Shown here in pieces: positions 34,219 to 47,088 of a stretch of DNA of 64,000 bases. The position numbers and the translations under genes were made by a program. The DNA lies in NCBI GenBank assembly GCA_028554645.1, contig JAQOOI010000070.1, positions 868,001 through 932,000 of the forward strand, read 5' to 3'. The notes beneath the pieces are model-generated. The model had not been told where the DNA came from, searched no databases, and saw only the letters and a program-made list of their open reading frames with translations. Origin of the DNA: Omphalotus guepiniiformis. Its lineage: Eukaryota; Basidiomycota; Agaricomycetes; Agaricales; Omphalotaceae. Within the stretch, counting starts at the first letter, position 1, and each line of letters starts with the position of its first letter.

Positions 34219-37200
34219 TCATCCAGTATTTCCCCAGACTGAAGAACTCATTCTTGAATCGCGCAACGATAGGTGACGCGAATGATATCCATGAGGGGTT
34301 CCGATAGGGTCGAAATAACCCAGAGGCGGATCGAAAGCATGCTGCGCGTTCATATACGCAGTATTGAACACGCTTGGTTCTCCATTCTGAGGGCGTTGTT
34401 GATTCATCAATGAGGGAATATAACCGGGAGACCCGTTATTCTGAATGGGGCTTGAGGGGAACAATTGGGCTGCGACAGCTGAAGGAACTGTGCGATAAGT
34501 CGGATTCGCCATAGCTAGATGAGGAGCAGGGGCAAACGGCGCAGACGGTAGAGCTCCGACGAGATTGTGCTGAGAACCTTGACTTGCAGGATAAGACGAC
34601 CATATCGATTGTGATTGAGAAAGGTCTTGCGATTGTGAAGCAAGGTGTTGCCTACCCGCTAGTGGCGCAGACTGGCCGCCGCTCGTCGAGAAACGGAGAG
34701 CCTGTTCGTCCTGAGCGGCCGACCAGATGTTGTTCCCAGGAAGCAAAGCAGGTGGTGCTGGAACTAGAGGATCCGACAACTTTCTTGAAGCTCTGGGGAC
34801 ATCGGTGGGGCGATTCGCCCCCATAAAACCTATGAGTAAATCTTCAGCCGTGGTTGGAGCGACACGTGCCGCAGGTCTCGGGGTAATGAATGGAGACTGA
34901 GCTGGTGCGGATGTTACTGCTCGTGGCGGAGAAATAGCAGGCTGAATTGGCGAGGGCACGGCATTGCTGGGTGCGGGCAAGAAATTCTTTGGAGAAGCTA
35001 AAACTGGAGAAATAACTGGAGACCCTCTGTTTGAATTATGTAAGGCAGCGATTTCAGAATGATCTGTAAAGAAATCACCTGGGATCCCATATAATCTCAT
35101 CTTCATCATCTTCATCATCTTCATTCAGATGGCCGAAAGCATCACGTAGAACATCTTCGTCCGTTTTTGAAGTGAGTTCTGTCATGGCATCTTCTTCAGG
35201 TTGGACTGGGATATGAGGACCAATTCCAGAAAGGAAAGTGGGAGGAACTTCCAAGTCGGCTTCGGTTTCAAGTGTCGTCAATCGCGACGCTATAGGTATA
35301 GGCTGATCTTGTGCTTCGACTCCCTTCGTCATGAAATGATTCCCATAAAGGGCGAGGGGTGAATTCTAAAGGAACAACACAATCATATAAGCATTCAAAT
35401 GTCACACCGAAAAAATATAACTCACCTCCATTTCAACCAACACCTTTGCGTCATTCAGGATGTCCTTGATTCGCATCAACTGAACATCGTTGGGATGGAC
35501 CTCACTCTCAGCATGGGGAACACCATCAGAATCATCCCCTTGCTTCCTGGCCATAGGGTTCTGGTCGAGTGCATCCTTCAAAGGACGGAAGCCCTTCATC
35601 TCCGTATCCTCAGCAAGAATGAAGGTGAGGTCCGGCAACCGATCCGTTGGAAAATTGCGCGACAGACTCCTCAGAAATTCCGAGTATTTCTCCCAGAACT
35701 CGATTGTAGCAGTAGATGAAGCGCTGATCGTGGTTTTCCGCCTCTCCTTTGCCTTCGATTTCCCCTTCTCGACGGTACCCAGAGATTCAGGATCGCTCAT
35801 CACATACGTGAAATTTGCCCGAAGCCACTTTCCAGCAATCCTGAGCGCAGGCAGTGTCCGTCTGAATTCGACGATGAGTCGCTGTGCTAAGTCATTTTCT
35901 GAATCCGGTGGAAGAGGCTCCTTCAGATTCTGTATACCAACTTCAAGTAAAGCGCGATGTAAAGAAAGCATATGGGTGTACACTCGGGCCTCGGTGACCG
36001 AAGGAGCAAGGTGTTCGGAAGAAGACTCCTGACGACCATTACTTTTGCTCTTAGGTCCCAAAGAGGATTCGTGGTACATGCGAATTTTCCAAAGAGCTCC
36101 TTGAGCAAGGATGATCATTTGTAGAATGAAATCTTCCGGGAGATGTCGTTCCGCCACGAAAGAGTAAAAATCTTCAGAGATGACCCTTTGTTGCTTGAGA
36201 GCTTTGGAATCATACCTGAGTTCATAGAATGAGCAAGTCAATTCAGACCACGATGAAAAACAACGTACTTAGCGAGCCCCAGCCGCCAAAGTGCATGCAA
36301 CACCACAACCTTTTCTTTAAAGGCATCTATCTTGACTTTTGGAACGTTGGCAATTTCTGCAGGGACTTCCCTCGGGGGTCGAGACTTCCAATTTGCGAAA
36401 GCCTTCTGCAAAAGGGTGCCCATGTTCTCTGAGGCGGTATCGTATGGCTGCTTGACACATAGGGAACGATAATAGTGCACAAGGGATGTGAAGTCGTCTT
36501 TCTGATATTGTGCAAGAATGGCGAGCTGATGAGATGGATTTCCGTCGGAGGGAACAAGTCGCTTTGCTTGTTCATAACACTGTTTGGCCCGATCGTAATT
36601 CCGAGGCCTAGGGAGATCTAAACCAGCTGCTCCGCCTCTCTTATTCCGACCTCTTCTCCCGCTCTCATCGTGTCCAACTTGAGACCTCCCACCAGATTCG
36701 TTGTACAGCTCTCTGTACCGGGCAATGTCACCAAGGCAAATAAGCGCTTTGCTAAAGATAGCAATGCGGCTTTCTCGCTCAGCAGGTGTATTCGGCGCTA
36801 AGGAAATTGTAGGGTCTTCTGTTGGAAAGCGGTGTTGGTTTCGGCCGTTTGAAGTGGTATTGCCTGCCCCCGCTGTATCCGCGTTTTCACTTATTAGACT
36901 CAGAGAGAGAAGAGTTTGATGGACTTCTTCATCCAGAGCGAAAGAACGAGAATACCGCAAGAGAAATTGCGTCCAGAACTTCTCCTCCTCAGCTAGGAAC
37001 TGACGGAAACGTTGCAAGAACTTGCGATGCTCCACGGATGGTCGTTGGATGGCTGCCAGTCGCTGCTTGTAGTCAGATATGAAGACATAAGATGTTTGCA
37101 TCCACAAATGATTTTCCGCTCCCTCAGATTCCCTCGCGTATGGGTGAACGAGGAGCAGATTTAGATAATGTCGCCTTAAGCTACAAGCAGATCATTTGAG

Positions 37201-37403
37201 GCCGAGGCGCGGCTAATAGAATGCTGAGACTCACTTCTTCCTCATAAAGTCAACATCTTTGTCGAATGGTCCCTTCTCCTTCAATTGCACCTTCAGGCTT
37301 GAATGAATTTCTTTCGCCTCTCTATTGCCCAAGGTGAATCATTTAGCCAACTAAGTTCAACCAAGACTGACCGGGCGAGCGTTGACGGTTGTTCAGACAT
37401 CAT
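34219..37403 (-). CDS. EST1/SMG7-like protein (Est1 DNA/RNA-binding domain)
   Basis: A multi-exon protein of roughly 950 aa. It starts MMSEQPSTLAR|EAKEIHSSLKVQLKEKG and includes FMRKN|LRRHYLNLLLVHPYARES, a 14-3-3-like/TPR module with LGDIARYRELYNE, YDRAKQCYEQAKRLVPSDGN and SLVHYYRSLCVKQPYDTASE, and then the Est1-type second domain (EDFILQMIILAQGALWKIRM, LMRIKDILNDAKVLVEME). The HYYRSL...P-x-A-x-EN pattern is diagnostic of the EST1/EBS1/SMG5-7 family, which acts in telomerase recruitment or nonsense-mediated decay by binding phosphoproteins. The C-terminal third (from about 35330) is Pro/Ser/Ala-rich and disordered, with an acidic run (NEDDEDDEDEI) encoded by a 9-bp CATCTTCAT-type repeat at about 35097-35124. 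In basidiomycetes one such protein often covers both roles; which applies here cannot be told. Confidence 0.87.
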
Positions 37404-37786
37404 ACGGGATTCAAATGACTAGAACTCTGTCCATCTAGAGGATATGCAATGGTTCCTGGTGTGTACACGGCTAAGAAAGAAAGGGCATCAGCTCGATTGA
37501 AAACATAGTGTGTCACCGGACCAAGTTGCGTGGGAACACAACATACACAGCCCAGTTGAGTTGGGCTGTGATAGTACAAAAAAGGCAAAGAAGAGTCGGA
37601 AGTGGGAGTCGCATTTCAATTTCGTATCCTTTGATGGAAAATGTACATGACCATGAGCTTCTTGCCGGACCTGGCGATGTATGTACTCGAAGCTCGTGTT
37701 ACTTATAGGTGTAATTCTGCTGACTACATTACTTGATGTAAGCCGCATTATGTCCAAAAAAATAAAGCAAGAGTAGTATATGGAAA

Positions 37787-40700
37787 TCAATCATCGTCTC
37801 CGTCTCCTGCACCTGGCCTGAAAAGTGCCAGAAGATCATCCATTCCAAGGCGCATGTTCTTTATTTTGTCTCCGCTTAACGCAGCCCGAGCAAGCTCTCG
37901 TTTCTTTTCCTGAAGCTATGTCATAGTATCTGTTGAGTACAGACACAACAATGGATTCAAGTTACGAAGGGCACACCTCAAGAATCCGATCTTCGACAGT
38001 GTTGTCGATCTTGAGCTTGAAGATGTTAACATCGAGTTTTTGACCGAATCGATGTGATCGATCAAAGGCTTGGTCCTAAAAGGATTTTACGTTCAGAGAT
38101 CGCCACGATGCAAGCTGTTCAACTGACCTCAAGAGCCGGATTCCACCAAAGGTCAACGAGAATGACATTGTTGCATGCAGTCAAGTTTAAACCTGAGTTC
38201 AAGGTGAGAACGGTGTCAGGGTTGTCAAGATGAACTGTGAGTGCGAACCGGTACTCCCAGCCTTGAAAGAAATCAGTATAACTCTGACATTGTCGTTGGT
38301 CTTGATTGTTTCAAGAGACTGTTCGCGTTCCTGAGGGCTCATAGAGCCGTCATCTATAGACTTGTCAGTCCGATAGCAACCGTTAATGGAGGGAACGTAC
38401 ATCGAACATATCTCACTCCATTGTCCCTGAGGAATGGCTGAATCAAATCCAGCATAGATGTGAATTGAGAAAAGATGATTGTTTTTTCTTTCGAATCCGA
38501 ACGCTCGTCGACTTCCTTGAGCAATTGCAGAATCTTCCTAATCTTTGCTGAATCTGGACGACTCGCTTGTTGAGCTTGGATGGCAATGACAGCGCAGTCA
38601 TCACAGTGATCTTTCAGCTGCTGAGAAGTATAATTGTTTGGGGTGAGTCTGTAAAAGAACTGTAGTTGGCAAGCCATCAAGTGAGGGAAAGTAAGGGCGT
38701 ACTCAGCCGTGCACACTCTGCATTTACGAGTGACACCAAGCTGCCCGAACGCAGCAACAAGGTCATCTCCGTCGACTTCGTCAACTCCTTTCTTCGCCCC
38801 GTTCGACTCTACAGCATCAAAATCTTCCTTATAGTCCTTCGATACCAGCACAGGATGATTGCACGCTGAAATACAGGCAGCATTAGACAAGCTAGTGCTT
38901 CGAAAAATCTCACCAACCTTGACGAAGGCGGAGCAACAGCAACAATACAGACATGTAATTTGCCTTGCCTCCCGTTCTTTGAGCTTCCTTCACTAACTTA
39001 TCGATGACACTTTCCATTTTAGTTTCAAGAGAGGTATAAAATGCTTGTTCTGAAGGAGAGAAAGCACACGAGACGACATTGATAGTTCGCTTGGGCAGTT
39101 CAATAAGAACTTTGCCATTTAGCATGTCGTCTTTGCGTCGACGAAGCATCACTTGCTTAAGAACCACTTAAAGGAAGAATAGATCAGAAACTTAGACCTC
39201 GCGCAACACAGAAAGAACCACTTGAAGCCTCTTCATCGCCCTGTTAGCACCTCGCCCGTTCTTTACAGGCTTTGCAATTTGCTCATCAAATTTCTCCCAG
39301 AGGGAAAACGGTTTGATTCGCAGGAACTTGAAAAGAGAGTATAACTCCGTAACGTCATTTTGCCTAGTGAATGACAGCTCTCAGTCGCTTCGCAATTCAC
39401 CACGAAAGGATATACATACATTGGCGTTCCAGTGAGTGCCCAGCGGTATTTGGCTTCTAGTTCACAGCACGCAATAGCAGCGTTGGTTTTCCTATTCTTG
39501 ATGTTATGAGCCTCGTCTGCATCGAAACGTTATACTTTGCATGAACTCCAGCAGAAAAGCAAAGAATCAATTACCGAGAACTACTCGAAACCACTGGACA
39601 TGAAAAAGAGCATCTTTCTTCTTCGCTCTGGATTTCTTCGGCTCATCTTTCTTGAGAGTTCGGCCAAAATGCTCCCCTTCGGAGCTTTCGTCGTCATCGT
39701 CAGCAACTTTCTTCGATTTAGATTTCGTCTTTGGGGCCGACTCGTTCTTGGCCGGGTTGTAAGCACCACACTCCGACTTCAGTGTGTCGTAGGTAGTAAC
39801 CACGACGTGAGCTCTCTTGAGGACTCTGGGATCTGTTCGCCAAATGAGGATCGGTGTAAATTCGACATGAGACTCGATTGGTCCCACCTGCTGTACGAGA
39901 AGTCCCTTGGTGCTTGATGACAGTCAGTCCTTCCGTCATCCTAGCTATTTCATCTGCCCACTGGCCGACAAGAGCAAGAGGACAGACGACCCTACCGAGT
40001 TCAGTGTCAGTATTGACAAAGGGAAAGCATCAGTTGACGACCAATGTAGCAGCATCCCACCCAGCCTCTTTGTCACTCTTCTTAGGTCTACCATCTACAA
40101 TGCGCGTCAGCGTTTGGATCGTCTTGCCTAATCTATCAGGAAGCAGTATAAGTGGGTGTTCGAGAAGTCATGCTATGGATTTCTCACCCCATGTCATCCG
40201 CCAAGATACCACCCATTCTCTTCGAATTTGGATCTTCGCGACCCCTCATCCAAGCACGGCCAATGACCTGGTGGGGAAGGAGTTTGAATCCTTCCTTAAA
40301 TCCCTTCACATAGGCGTCATCGGGGTTAATGTCGACTTCAACATCTTCGTTAATAGCACCACCCATCAGGTCTCGCAGATCTTTTTCAGCTTGTGCCGGA
40401 GATACATATCTATAGTCATCTTCAAAGTCGGGAACCTTGACAACCTCGCCATCTTGGGCTTCATCCTCGTCGTGCTTTTCAAAGGGAGGAACCAGGCGAT
40501 GATCGGAGGGGATATGCACAGGGACCACATTAGGTACAGGCTTGGAAGGTTGTGGTTGAAAGAATGGGTAACCGGAAGCTTTTTGAGCTTCAGTAGATTT
40601 CACTTTCATTGTGTCACGAGGCTGGGGCTTATCGAAATTAGATGGCTTCAAAGGAGCGGCCTTCACATGAGAAGTATCGAGTTCGTCCACTTCATCTTCT

Positions 40701-40992
40701 TCGTCTGAAGATATGATGATGGTATTGCGATCCCTGAACTGCGACTTCTTTGCAGAAGATGAAGAACTTGAAGAACTTGACGACGATGAGATTGTCTATA
40801 GAGGTGTAATTAGAGTACGAGATAAGACACAGACACTGGATCCGCACAACAATGCTTGGAGCTGTGCGTCCCTTCACACCAGTCAAGTTAGGATAGAAGC
40901 TCGCCGCGTTTTCTGCTAATAAGCGTTGCCGACTTCCTGGGGTTTAATGTAGAGCCAAGAAGAGACACAGAATCTGACATACATATTCTCCA
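37787..40992 (-). CDS. SNF2-family DNA-dependent ATPase (ULS1/RIS1-like)
   Basis: A nuclear translocase of about 850 aa. N-terminus after a likely start at 40992 (MENIRQRLLAENAASFYPN) is Ser-rich and acidic (ISSDEEDEVDEL). ATPase motifs: Q-like GFKLLPHQVIGRAWM, Walker A ADDMGLGKTIQTL, Walker B VVLDEAHNIKNRKTNA, WALTGTPMQN. Helicase C: SAKIRKILQLLKE, KTIIFSQFTSMLDLI, LILISFKAGSLNLTACN, LVDLWWNPALE and DQAFDRSHRFGQ. Between the lobes is CRVC..HCDDC, a small Zn-knuckle-like insert, and ACNHPVLVSKDYKED. This lobe order with a short cysteine insert fits the Rad5/Rad16/Uls1 branch. It ends GAGDGDDD. One join, TLVV|CPLALVGQ near 39985-40045, is one base out of frame with the best splice sites. Confidence 0.88.
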
Positions 40993-41225
40993 TGGTATCG
41001 TTGTGCAAGTGTGAGGTTCGCTACGCGTCGTCGTTGAGTGTTCAGCAAGGTTCTGGGTTGACTATGTAAGTTGAGTGAGGAACTGTGAGGTTGAGTGGCG
41101 TCGCGTATTAAACTATCCACGTGATCAAGCACGTTACCTAAGCTGCTTTTGACTAGACAGAGTCTCAGTCAAAACGTTCGGATAGCATCAATTACATAAT
41201 CGTGGCTCTTATTTCTGTAGCTTCC
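40993..41225. promoter_or_regulatory. shared divergent promoter, SNF2 / SUZ protein
   Basis: A 233-bp region between two divergent start codons. It contains CACGTGATC (about 41118-41126), an E-box-like palindrome CACGTG. No TATA box. Confidence 0.5.
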
Positions 41226-41955
41226 ATGCTGGCTGCTGAAGATTCTGACTGGGGCGAGGTCCAATCGTTCGTGAGTTTCACAAAATGACGTTCGATTTTT
41301 ATTAATGTACTTCGCTATATATAGCCGGATAAAAAGCCCGCTGCTGTTCTAGCAAACGCCGTACGCGACGATTGGGAGGACGATGAAGATGATGATGAAC
41401 TGCCAAATGAAGAGCTGAATAAGAGGATATGGGAGGAGGCGTATGTCTGAATTTCAATATTCGAAGAGCCGGTCAAATCGTTGAGTTTATTCTTGATACA
41501 GTAACAGTAAAGCTGCAGCCCCAATGCCTTCCTTTATCTTATCATCCTCTCGACCAGCTGCATCACCTCCGCCCCCTGCTGCGTTTCAACCTGCGCTCAA
41601 GATACTCAAGCGCCCCACATCCGCAAGCCCCTCAAGCTCTACGGCTCCTTCGCCTGCTCCGACAGAATCATTGAAGGAGAGGGAGGCGAGATACCAAGCT
41701 GCTAGAGATAGAATATTCAGCGAGACTTTATCATCGAGCGAAGCTGAAGGAGACGCTACCTCCCAAGCACAATCGATATCGAAGAAAGAGAAGATGTCTG
41801 TAGCTTCAGATACCACGGCAGTATTTGTTGTACGTAATCCATTAGGTCCGGAGGGAGACTCTAAAGAGTCTGTGCCTCGTAAAGGATTCGGGCAAAGACG
41901 GACAGGGCCGCCTCCAAGTCATAAGCCTACAACGTCGGACGAGACCGTAGGATGA
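41226..41955 (+). CDS. SUZ-domain protein (RNA-binding)
   Basis: Three exons (introns after QSF and EEA) give about 200 aa. An acidic N-terminal region (DDWEDDEDDDELPNEE, tryptophan-anchored) is followed by PALKILKRPTS and ESLKEREARYQAARDRIFSE, the SUZ domain signature, and finally the SUZ-C type element VVRNPLGPEGDSKESVPRKG with GFGQRR. SUZ proteins bind RNA and mRNP factors. The start is the first ATG, MLAAEDSDWGEVQSF. The second intron acceptor leads to ANSKAAAPMPSFI. The gene diverges from the SNF2 gene. Confidence 0.85.
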
Positions 41956-42415
41956 TTTCTGGACTAGCATTTAACGTCTAATATTCGTCTTGTTTTTGGG
42001 TTTTTAGTGTATCATATTGTATGATTTCGAATCTGCTATAGTTGCTCGCAAATGGTCTTTATTGAAACCGCAAAAAGTTTGGGAGACGTGGGGTGAGAAG
42101 AAAGCAGCCCACATCCTCCGAGTCGTGGATTGTAGGAATCTGAAGCGCCTGTTGGTTGGGTAGATGGAGATAGATGTTAGACAATACCACCGTAAGAGCC
42201 CAACTGAACTTGACATCTAGGGCTTAAACGCGAACTGTATAGCCGTCGCGCTGTCATTATTGTGTCCTTCACTAAGTAGACAGGCTGGACAGCTCATCCG
42301 ATGAAGAACAATTCTCAGGAGTGGTCTCGACACAGACAATTCCATCAGTCAGAATAGAAGTGAGAGAAAGCGAATAAAATACAGAAGTGGATTTTCATCA
42401 TTCCAAGCATCTATC
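41956..42415. other. intergenic between converging genes
   Basis: About 460 bp between the stops of the SUZ and Yip1 genes. No coding or repeat feature was recognised; it should hold both polyadenylation regions. Confidence 0.4.
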
Positions 42416-43619
42416 CTATGAAAACGCTCGTACAAGCATCGCCATCGCCCTTCCGGCAGAGTCGGGATCGTCTCCACCTGGCAGAGGGATATCTGCACCA
42501 ATCTTTTCGATCACGTAGTAGTTGAAGAATAGAACTTTGAACGACAAGGCGAGACCTGCATGAAGGAGGGCGATGACCACGATGATGAGCCGGGTCGCTT
42601 TTGCTTCGGCCTAGAGGAATACAATGATTACATACGACGTGTGACGAGATGCGTTAACCTTACCGAGGCAAGAATTGGGTATACGTTTCTAACTAGGAAG
42701 TACCCAGATTGTGCGAAAGCAATGAGTACCAATGCCCAACGTACAATCGGTACAGGAATTACACAAAGGATCTGAACGATTGAAATCAGCTCGATACTGA
42801 GAACATTGGTATACATAACTCACAGATACTGGTACCCAGATGAACATGGCATACCCCCATATCGCGACCGCCTCAATGACACTCCACTCACCGACCCCCA
42901 GATATCTCAGCGCTACCCATAGAAGTACAGGAAGCCCCAAGCCGTACGCATAGACTATACCAACAGCTTGAGAAAGTAACTGGAAATCATAATCATATTC
43001 TTCCCCTCCGCCGGCCAGATAGAATGAGATGGAGGCAGCTAAACTTGAAGAAAGGAAGAGGGTGAAAATGAGTGTTGTTAAGGTCCAAAACGGTCCGTAG
43101 AGGTCAGGTGGATTTAGGTGTGTTGAAAGGTAATTTGTGGATGTAGGGAGAAGTGTGGAATAGCAGCGTTCAAGGACCTATTGAACGTTAGGACACGGAT
43201 GTAAATTCGAAGCTGTCAAATCCCACCATCTTCGTGTCTACGTCAAAGTAGGACTGGTAATATTCTATGGTCCAGAAACCTCCACTTTTCCGCTGATGGG
43301 GCTGGTCTTGCAGGTAACCTAAAAGACTTTCGGTTTCGGGGGCAACAGTGGACATCAAGGGAGAACATACCTCGGTCAGTGTTTCCAACACCCGCTGAGT
43401 TATTTCCTCTTCGCGATGAATCCTCATTTCCGAGAAAAGCTAGACAAGAAGGTTCGTTTCACGATATCAACTTGAACAGTGCAGCAGTCACACACATTTG
43501 AACTGTAAGCCTTCCGGCCCTTCTTCGAGACGCTAAAGAGTTAAGTAGATATAGTTCAACAAAGAAAATTTAGTTCAAACCAAACTCACTTCATCAGCTT
43601 CTACAGCCACATAGGCCAT
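42416..43619 (-). CDS. Yip1-family Golgi membrane protein (YIPF1/2, Yip5-like)
   Basis: Seven or so short exons from 43619: MAYVAVEADE|RLEEGPEGLQFK, GYLQDQPHQRKSGGF and WTIEYYQSYFDVDT, then NPPDLYGPFWTLTTLIFTLF, the Yip1 signature (DLYGPFW) at the first membrane helix. Four more hydrophobic segments follow: YDFQLLSQAVGIVYAYGLGL, VLLWVALRYLG, IWGYAMFIWVPVS and VIPVPIVRWALVLIAFAQSG, and then IIVVIALLHAGLALSFKVLF. The C-terminal end is LPGGDPDSAGRAMAMLVRAFS. Yip proteins bind Rab GTPases and act in ER-Golgi transport. All joins are in phase. The family's five-helix topology and about 300-aa length agree. Confidence 0.9.
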
Positions 43620-44072
43620 TGTGTTGTACACAAGTTGTATAGGTCAATGTCGAGTTGAATGTTCCCGAGCTTGCACTCTGTGGTGGCAGGCGTTTTCTAG
43701 CAAGCACTGGTCACGAGCATAGGTCTATCATCCATCCTAAGCCACGTGGACCCAAGGAATTCAGCCTTTGCACTGTAGTGAGTTGGCACTGTTCATTCAT
43801 AATAATAGATATCGATAAGCTTTAGCCACTTTTAGCCTTCGCAGCGATGTTCAGCTCATTCGTGCAAATACACCAACAATCGGCAAGAGATTTTTACCGG
43901 GATGGGAATGATGGTCGCTCACGGTGTGCATGCATTTGCTTCCGATCTTCGTTTCATCCTGTATCTCAAAGGTTGTTACGGTGTTACAAAGAATTTTGGC
44001 TGTCGAAAAGGTTCTATCTGTATTGCAACAATCTCTCCTTTGTCGGACCCACATCTGGTGTGACGGCAATTA
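43620..44072. promoter_or_regulatory. divergent spacer, Yip1 protein / permease
   Basis: 453 bp. It may contain 5' leader and an intron of the permease transcript (donor-like GTTGTTACGG at about 43971). TATCGATAAGC near 43809 and CCACGTGG at about 43742-43749 are notable palindromic sites; the latter is an E-box. Confidence 0.45.
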
Positions 44073-46800
44073 ATGTCAAAGGAGTCTCATGCAAGATGGG
44101 CCCAACCTGTCCTCAATCATTCGAGTACTGCAGAGGAAGACGTGGCGCCAGATATGTTTCCAAGCGAAAATTGGATTGCAATCGAACCTATGCAACGCAA
44201 GCCGGATCTACAATGCGCAAGTGGAACTGGTGAGTGAGACCTTTCCTTTGAGCCTTTGAAAGGATGCTGAGTTTCTGTACAGTGCAGCAAGCAGCTGCAA
44301 CCGATTTACACGAACCGCCCTCATTCATCGAGTCGCAATTCGACATCATCTTGCGTCGCCAACGCATACGACCCCCCAACTCACTCAAAAGAACGGTTGT
44401 ACCATCCCGTTTCCTGAACCTGCCTAACGACTTTGAATTCGCTGGTTGGGGTTCTTTGCTGAAACTCCGGCTCGACTCGGAAGACCGTCGGGTGGGCTCG
44501 AACAATTTTAAAGCTTTGCAAAACATGAAAACTCTCGGACAATTCACGGCTAGCGCACTTCCAGGAAACGCGGTTCTTGGAAGCGTGTTTTACGCGCTCC
44601 CTGCGGTTGTGGCCGTAGCCAGTATATAGTGAGTTGTTAGAAATAGTATGAATCTCCGTGTCTTCATGCGTGTACAGTTCTCCGATTTCTTTGTTCATTT
44701 CTGCGTTGGTACTCTTTCTATGGCGTCCAATAATGACAGAACTTGGTTCTGCTCTTCCAATCAGTGGCGCACCCTACACTTACATGTATGTGCTCTGCTC
44801 TGTTCTCGCTTGTGTGAAGTCAATAACACCTTCTTTATTAGTCTGAATGTATCTACGAAGTCGTTGGCATTGGCCGGATCTGCACTTCTTCTCCTTGATT
44901 TCGCCTCTACCTCGGTCGTTTCGGCGGCAACAGCAGTCTCGTATCTTGCAGGCGAGGTGACGCTGCCCTTTCCGAGCTTTGTAGGAACGATCCTCGTGCT
45001 CGTAATTTTTACTGCCGTCAGCCTGTCTGGAATCAAAGAGAGCTCGCGGCTAGCACTAGTTGTTCTCTCCTTACACGTCACAACAATGATCGCATTGGCT
45101 ATCGCAGCCGCTGTGCATTGGGCCAGAATCGGAAATGATCAAATAAGAGAGAACTGGCATGCTGGACAAGCTTTCTCTGCTAATGCAGTGGCTAGACAGA
45201 TCTTTAACGGATTTTGTCTTGGCATGTTAGGGCTCACTGGTTTCGAATGTGAGTTTCTTTTTTCCGCAAACTCCTACGTATCCTAATAATTGCGGTTAGG
45301 CACTCCCGCCTATATTTCGAAAATCAAACCTGGCCGTTTGCCGCTTGTTCTTCGCAATCTTCATTATCCGGCCATCATCCTCAGCTGTTTGATGATGACA
45401 TTCACCCTTGCCATAGTGCCATTGGCGACTATCTTAGAGGGCGACAATGTCCTCAGTATTTTAGCAGAGAAAGTTTGTCTCATGGTTTCAGTCATCTCAG
45501 AATCTGCGTTTAATATATTCCTTTCGACGATAGTCTGTGCACAAGTCTTTCAGAATCTACGTGGCGATAGATGCAATTATTGTTCTCTGCGCAGGTGTTC
45601 TCACAGGTAATTCGGCCTTTCTTTGCTGCATATCCAGCTTACGCGTTATCTTATTTTAGGTATCCTCAGCGCATGTGAGTTGATGGAACAACTTGCTCGT
45701 GACCGCGTTCTTCCAACACCTTTCCTACACGTCATGCCGGTATTCAAATCACCATATGTTTCGGTGCTATCCTTTACTGTTTTCAGTGGAATAATCTATG
45801 CTACTACGGGCGCTAGTCTTTCCATCGTATCAAAAATGTAAGCTGTCTGTTTACTAGAACATAGCAGCAAACTCACAATTTCTATTGCTTACAGGTTTTC
45901 TCTTGTGTGGCTAGTTGTCATGTCGCTATTTCCTATCTCCCTCGTCCTGCTTAAATTCAACCGAGGTCGACTAAGGAGGGAACCTAGGACACCGTTATCC
46001 GTCGTTCTCCTGACCCTTGCCGTGGTGCCTGTAGTCTTTGCTGGTAATGTGGCCGTTGACCCGACCACAGCAGGGTGCGTCTGCTTCTTCTTTGCTCTTC
46101 TCACTCAAGTGATTCTTCTTCAGATATTTTGCTGCATATCTTGTGGCTATCTTAATCATATTCTCGCTGTCGCAGAACAAGGTCCATGTGTTACGGTGGA
46201 TGTACTGGATGTACGATCAGTATCCACTGCTACATCGTTTTGCTCTCACCAAAACGTGGGGCAAGAAGCTCATAAATACAATGACTAGAATGAGACGTCA
46301 GCCTGTGTGCATTCTCGTGAAGACTGATGAGGTATGTACTCCTTCTGATTCATATCGGAAGATGTCAAATGTGTATAAATATTAGATCAATCGATTGTTT
46401 CGTATGCTCCTCTATGTCCAGATAAACGAGGAGACATCCTGCGTGAAGATCGTACATTTTGTTGATGAGGAAGTGGGTATACCGTCAGAACTGGAAGCAA
46501 ATGCCAAGAGTGCGCGGTTTCATTGACATCGTCTTATTGATAAATTTATAAATGAATTTTTAGTCTTGGACGAAGCTTTCCCAGAAATAACTGTAGATTT
46601 GGTAGGTCAAAGTCATGCTCCATAGTCAGCCTGAAGCTAATGTACTACAGATCATTGTCGGGGATAGCTTCGAACCAAACAATGTTGCCGGTCTTGCACA
46701 CCGACTACGAATACCCACCTCTCTCATGTTCATGAGTTGCCCAGGACCAGAATTTCCATATAACGTTGCTGATTTAGGAACTCGAATTATCACCCTCTAG
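44073..46800 (+). CDS. amino-acid permease (APC superfamily)
   Basis: About ten introns; start ATG 44073 (MSKESHARWAQP) after an in-frame stop. A soluble N-terminal part (EEDVAPDMFPSENW..SQFDIILRRQR) leads to membrane helices: LGSVFYALPAVVAVASIY, PISLFISALVLFLWRPI, ELGSALPISGAPYTY, SALLLLDFASTSVVSAATAV, TILVLVIFTAVSLSGIK, LGMLGLTGFECTPAYI, AIILSCLMMTFTLAIVPL, VAIDAIIVLCAGVLTGILS, SVLSFTVFSGIIYATTGA and FSLVWLVVMSLFPISLV. ELGSA-PxSGAPYTY and GLTGFE..PAYI are APC family marks. A long cytosolic tail after helix 12 (INRLFRMLLYVQINEE..IIVGDSFEPNNV) is typical for a fungal subgroup. An exon join, AEKVCLM|SFRIYVAIDA (about 45483-45552), restores frame. Substrate specificity is not predictable from this. 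Confidence 0.9.
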
Positions 46801-47088
46801 ATTTGATTCCAGATGGGCTAGCACTCGAACCGCAGTTTTCAGACGTCTTATGCGCTACGTGGTCTCGTGTAATATTACCCTCACGATGAGTTATTATGAT
46901 TTTACGAACTGTCTTGAATAATGAAATCATTTTACGAACGGCGGTACAGAGAAGGAATGCGCATGCCACCACGTAGATCTTTGGATCAATCATGTTAAGA
47001 ACATTAGGCTATCCGTTTTTCAAGCTTACATATGGTCGTTGGAAATTCCAAGACTTCATCCTCCCTCCCATCCACCTCAACAAACTTT
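46801..47088. other. spacer between converging genes
   Basis: 288 bp between the permease stop and the stop of heme-thiolate peroxidase copy 1. It contains a near-duplicated phrase around 'ttacgaac' (46903 and 46931, AATAATGAAATC between). Nothing else seen. Confidence 0.4.

Noticed and set aside
35490..36032. Plus-strand frame of 180 codons
   Set aside because: Antisense to the conserved Est1-domain exon of the EST1/SMG7-like gene.
45483..45552. Frameshift in the permease between AEK and YVAIDA
   Set aside because: An in-phase intron ending CACAAG joins the two parts; no frameshift is needed.
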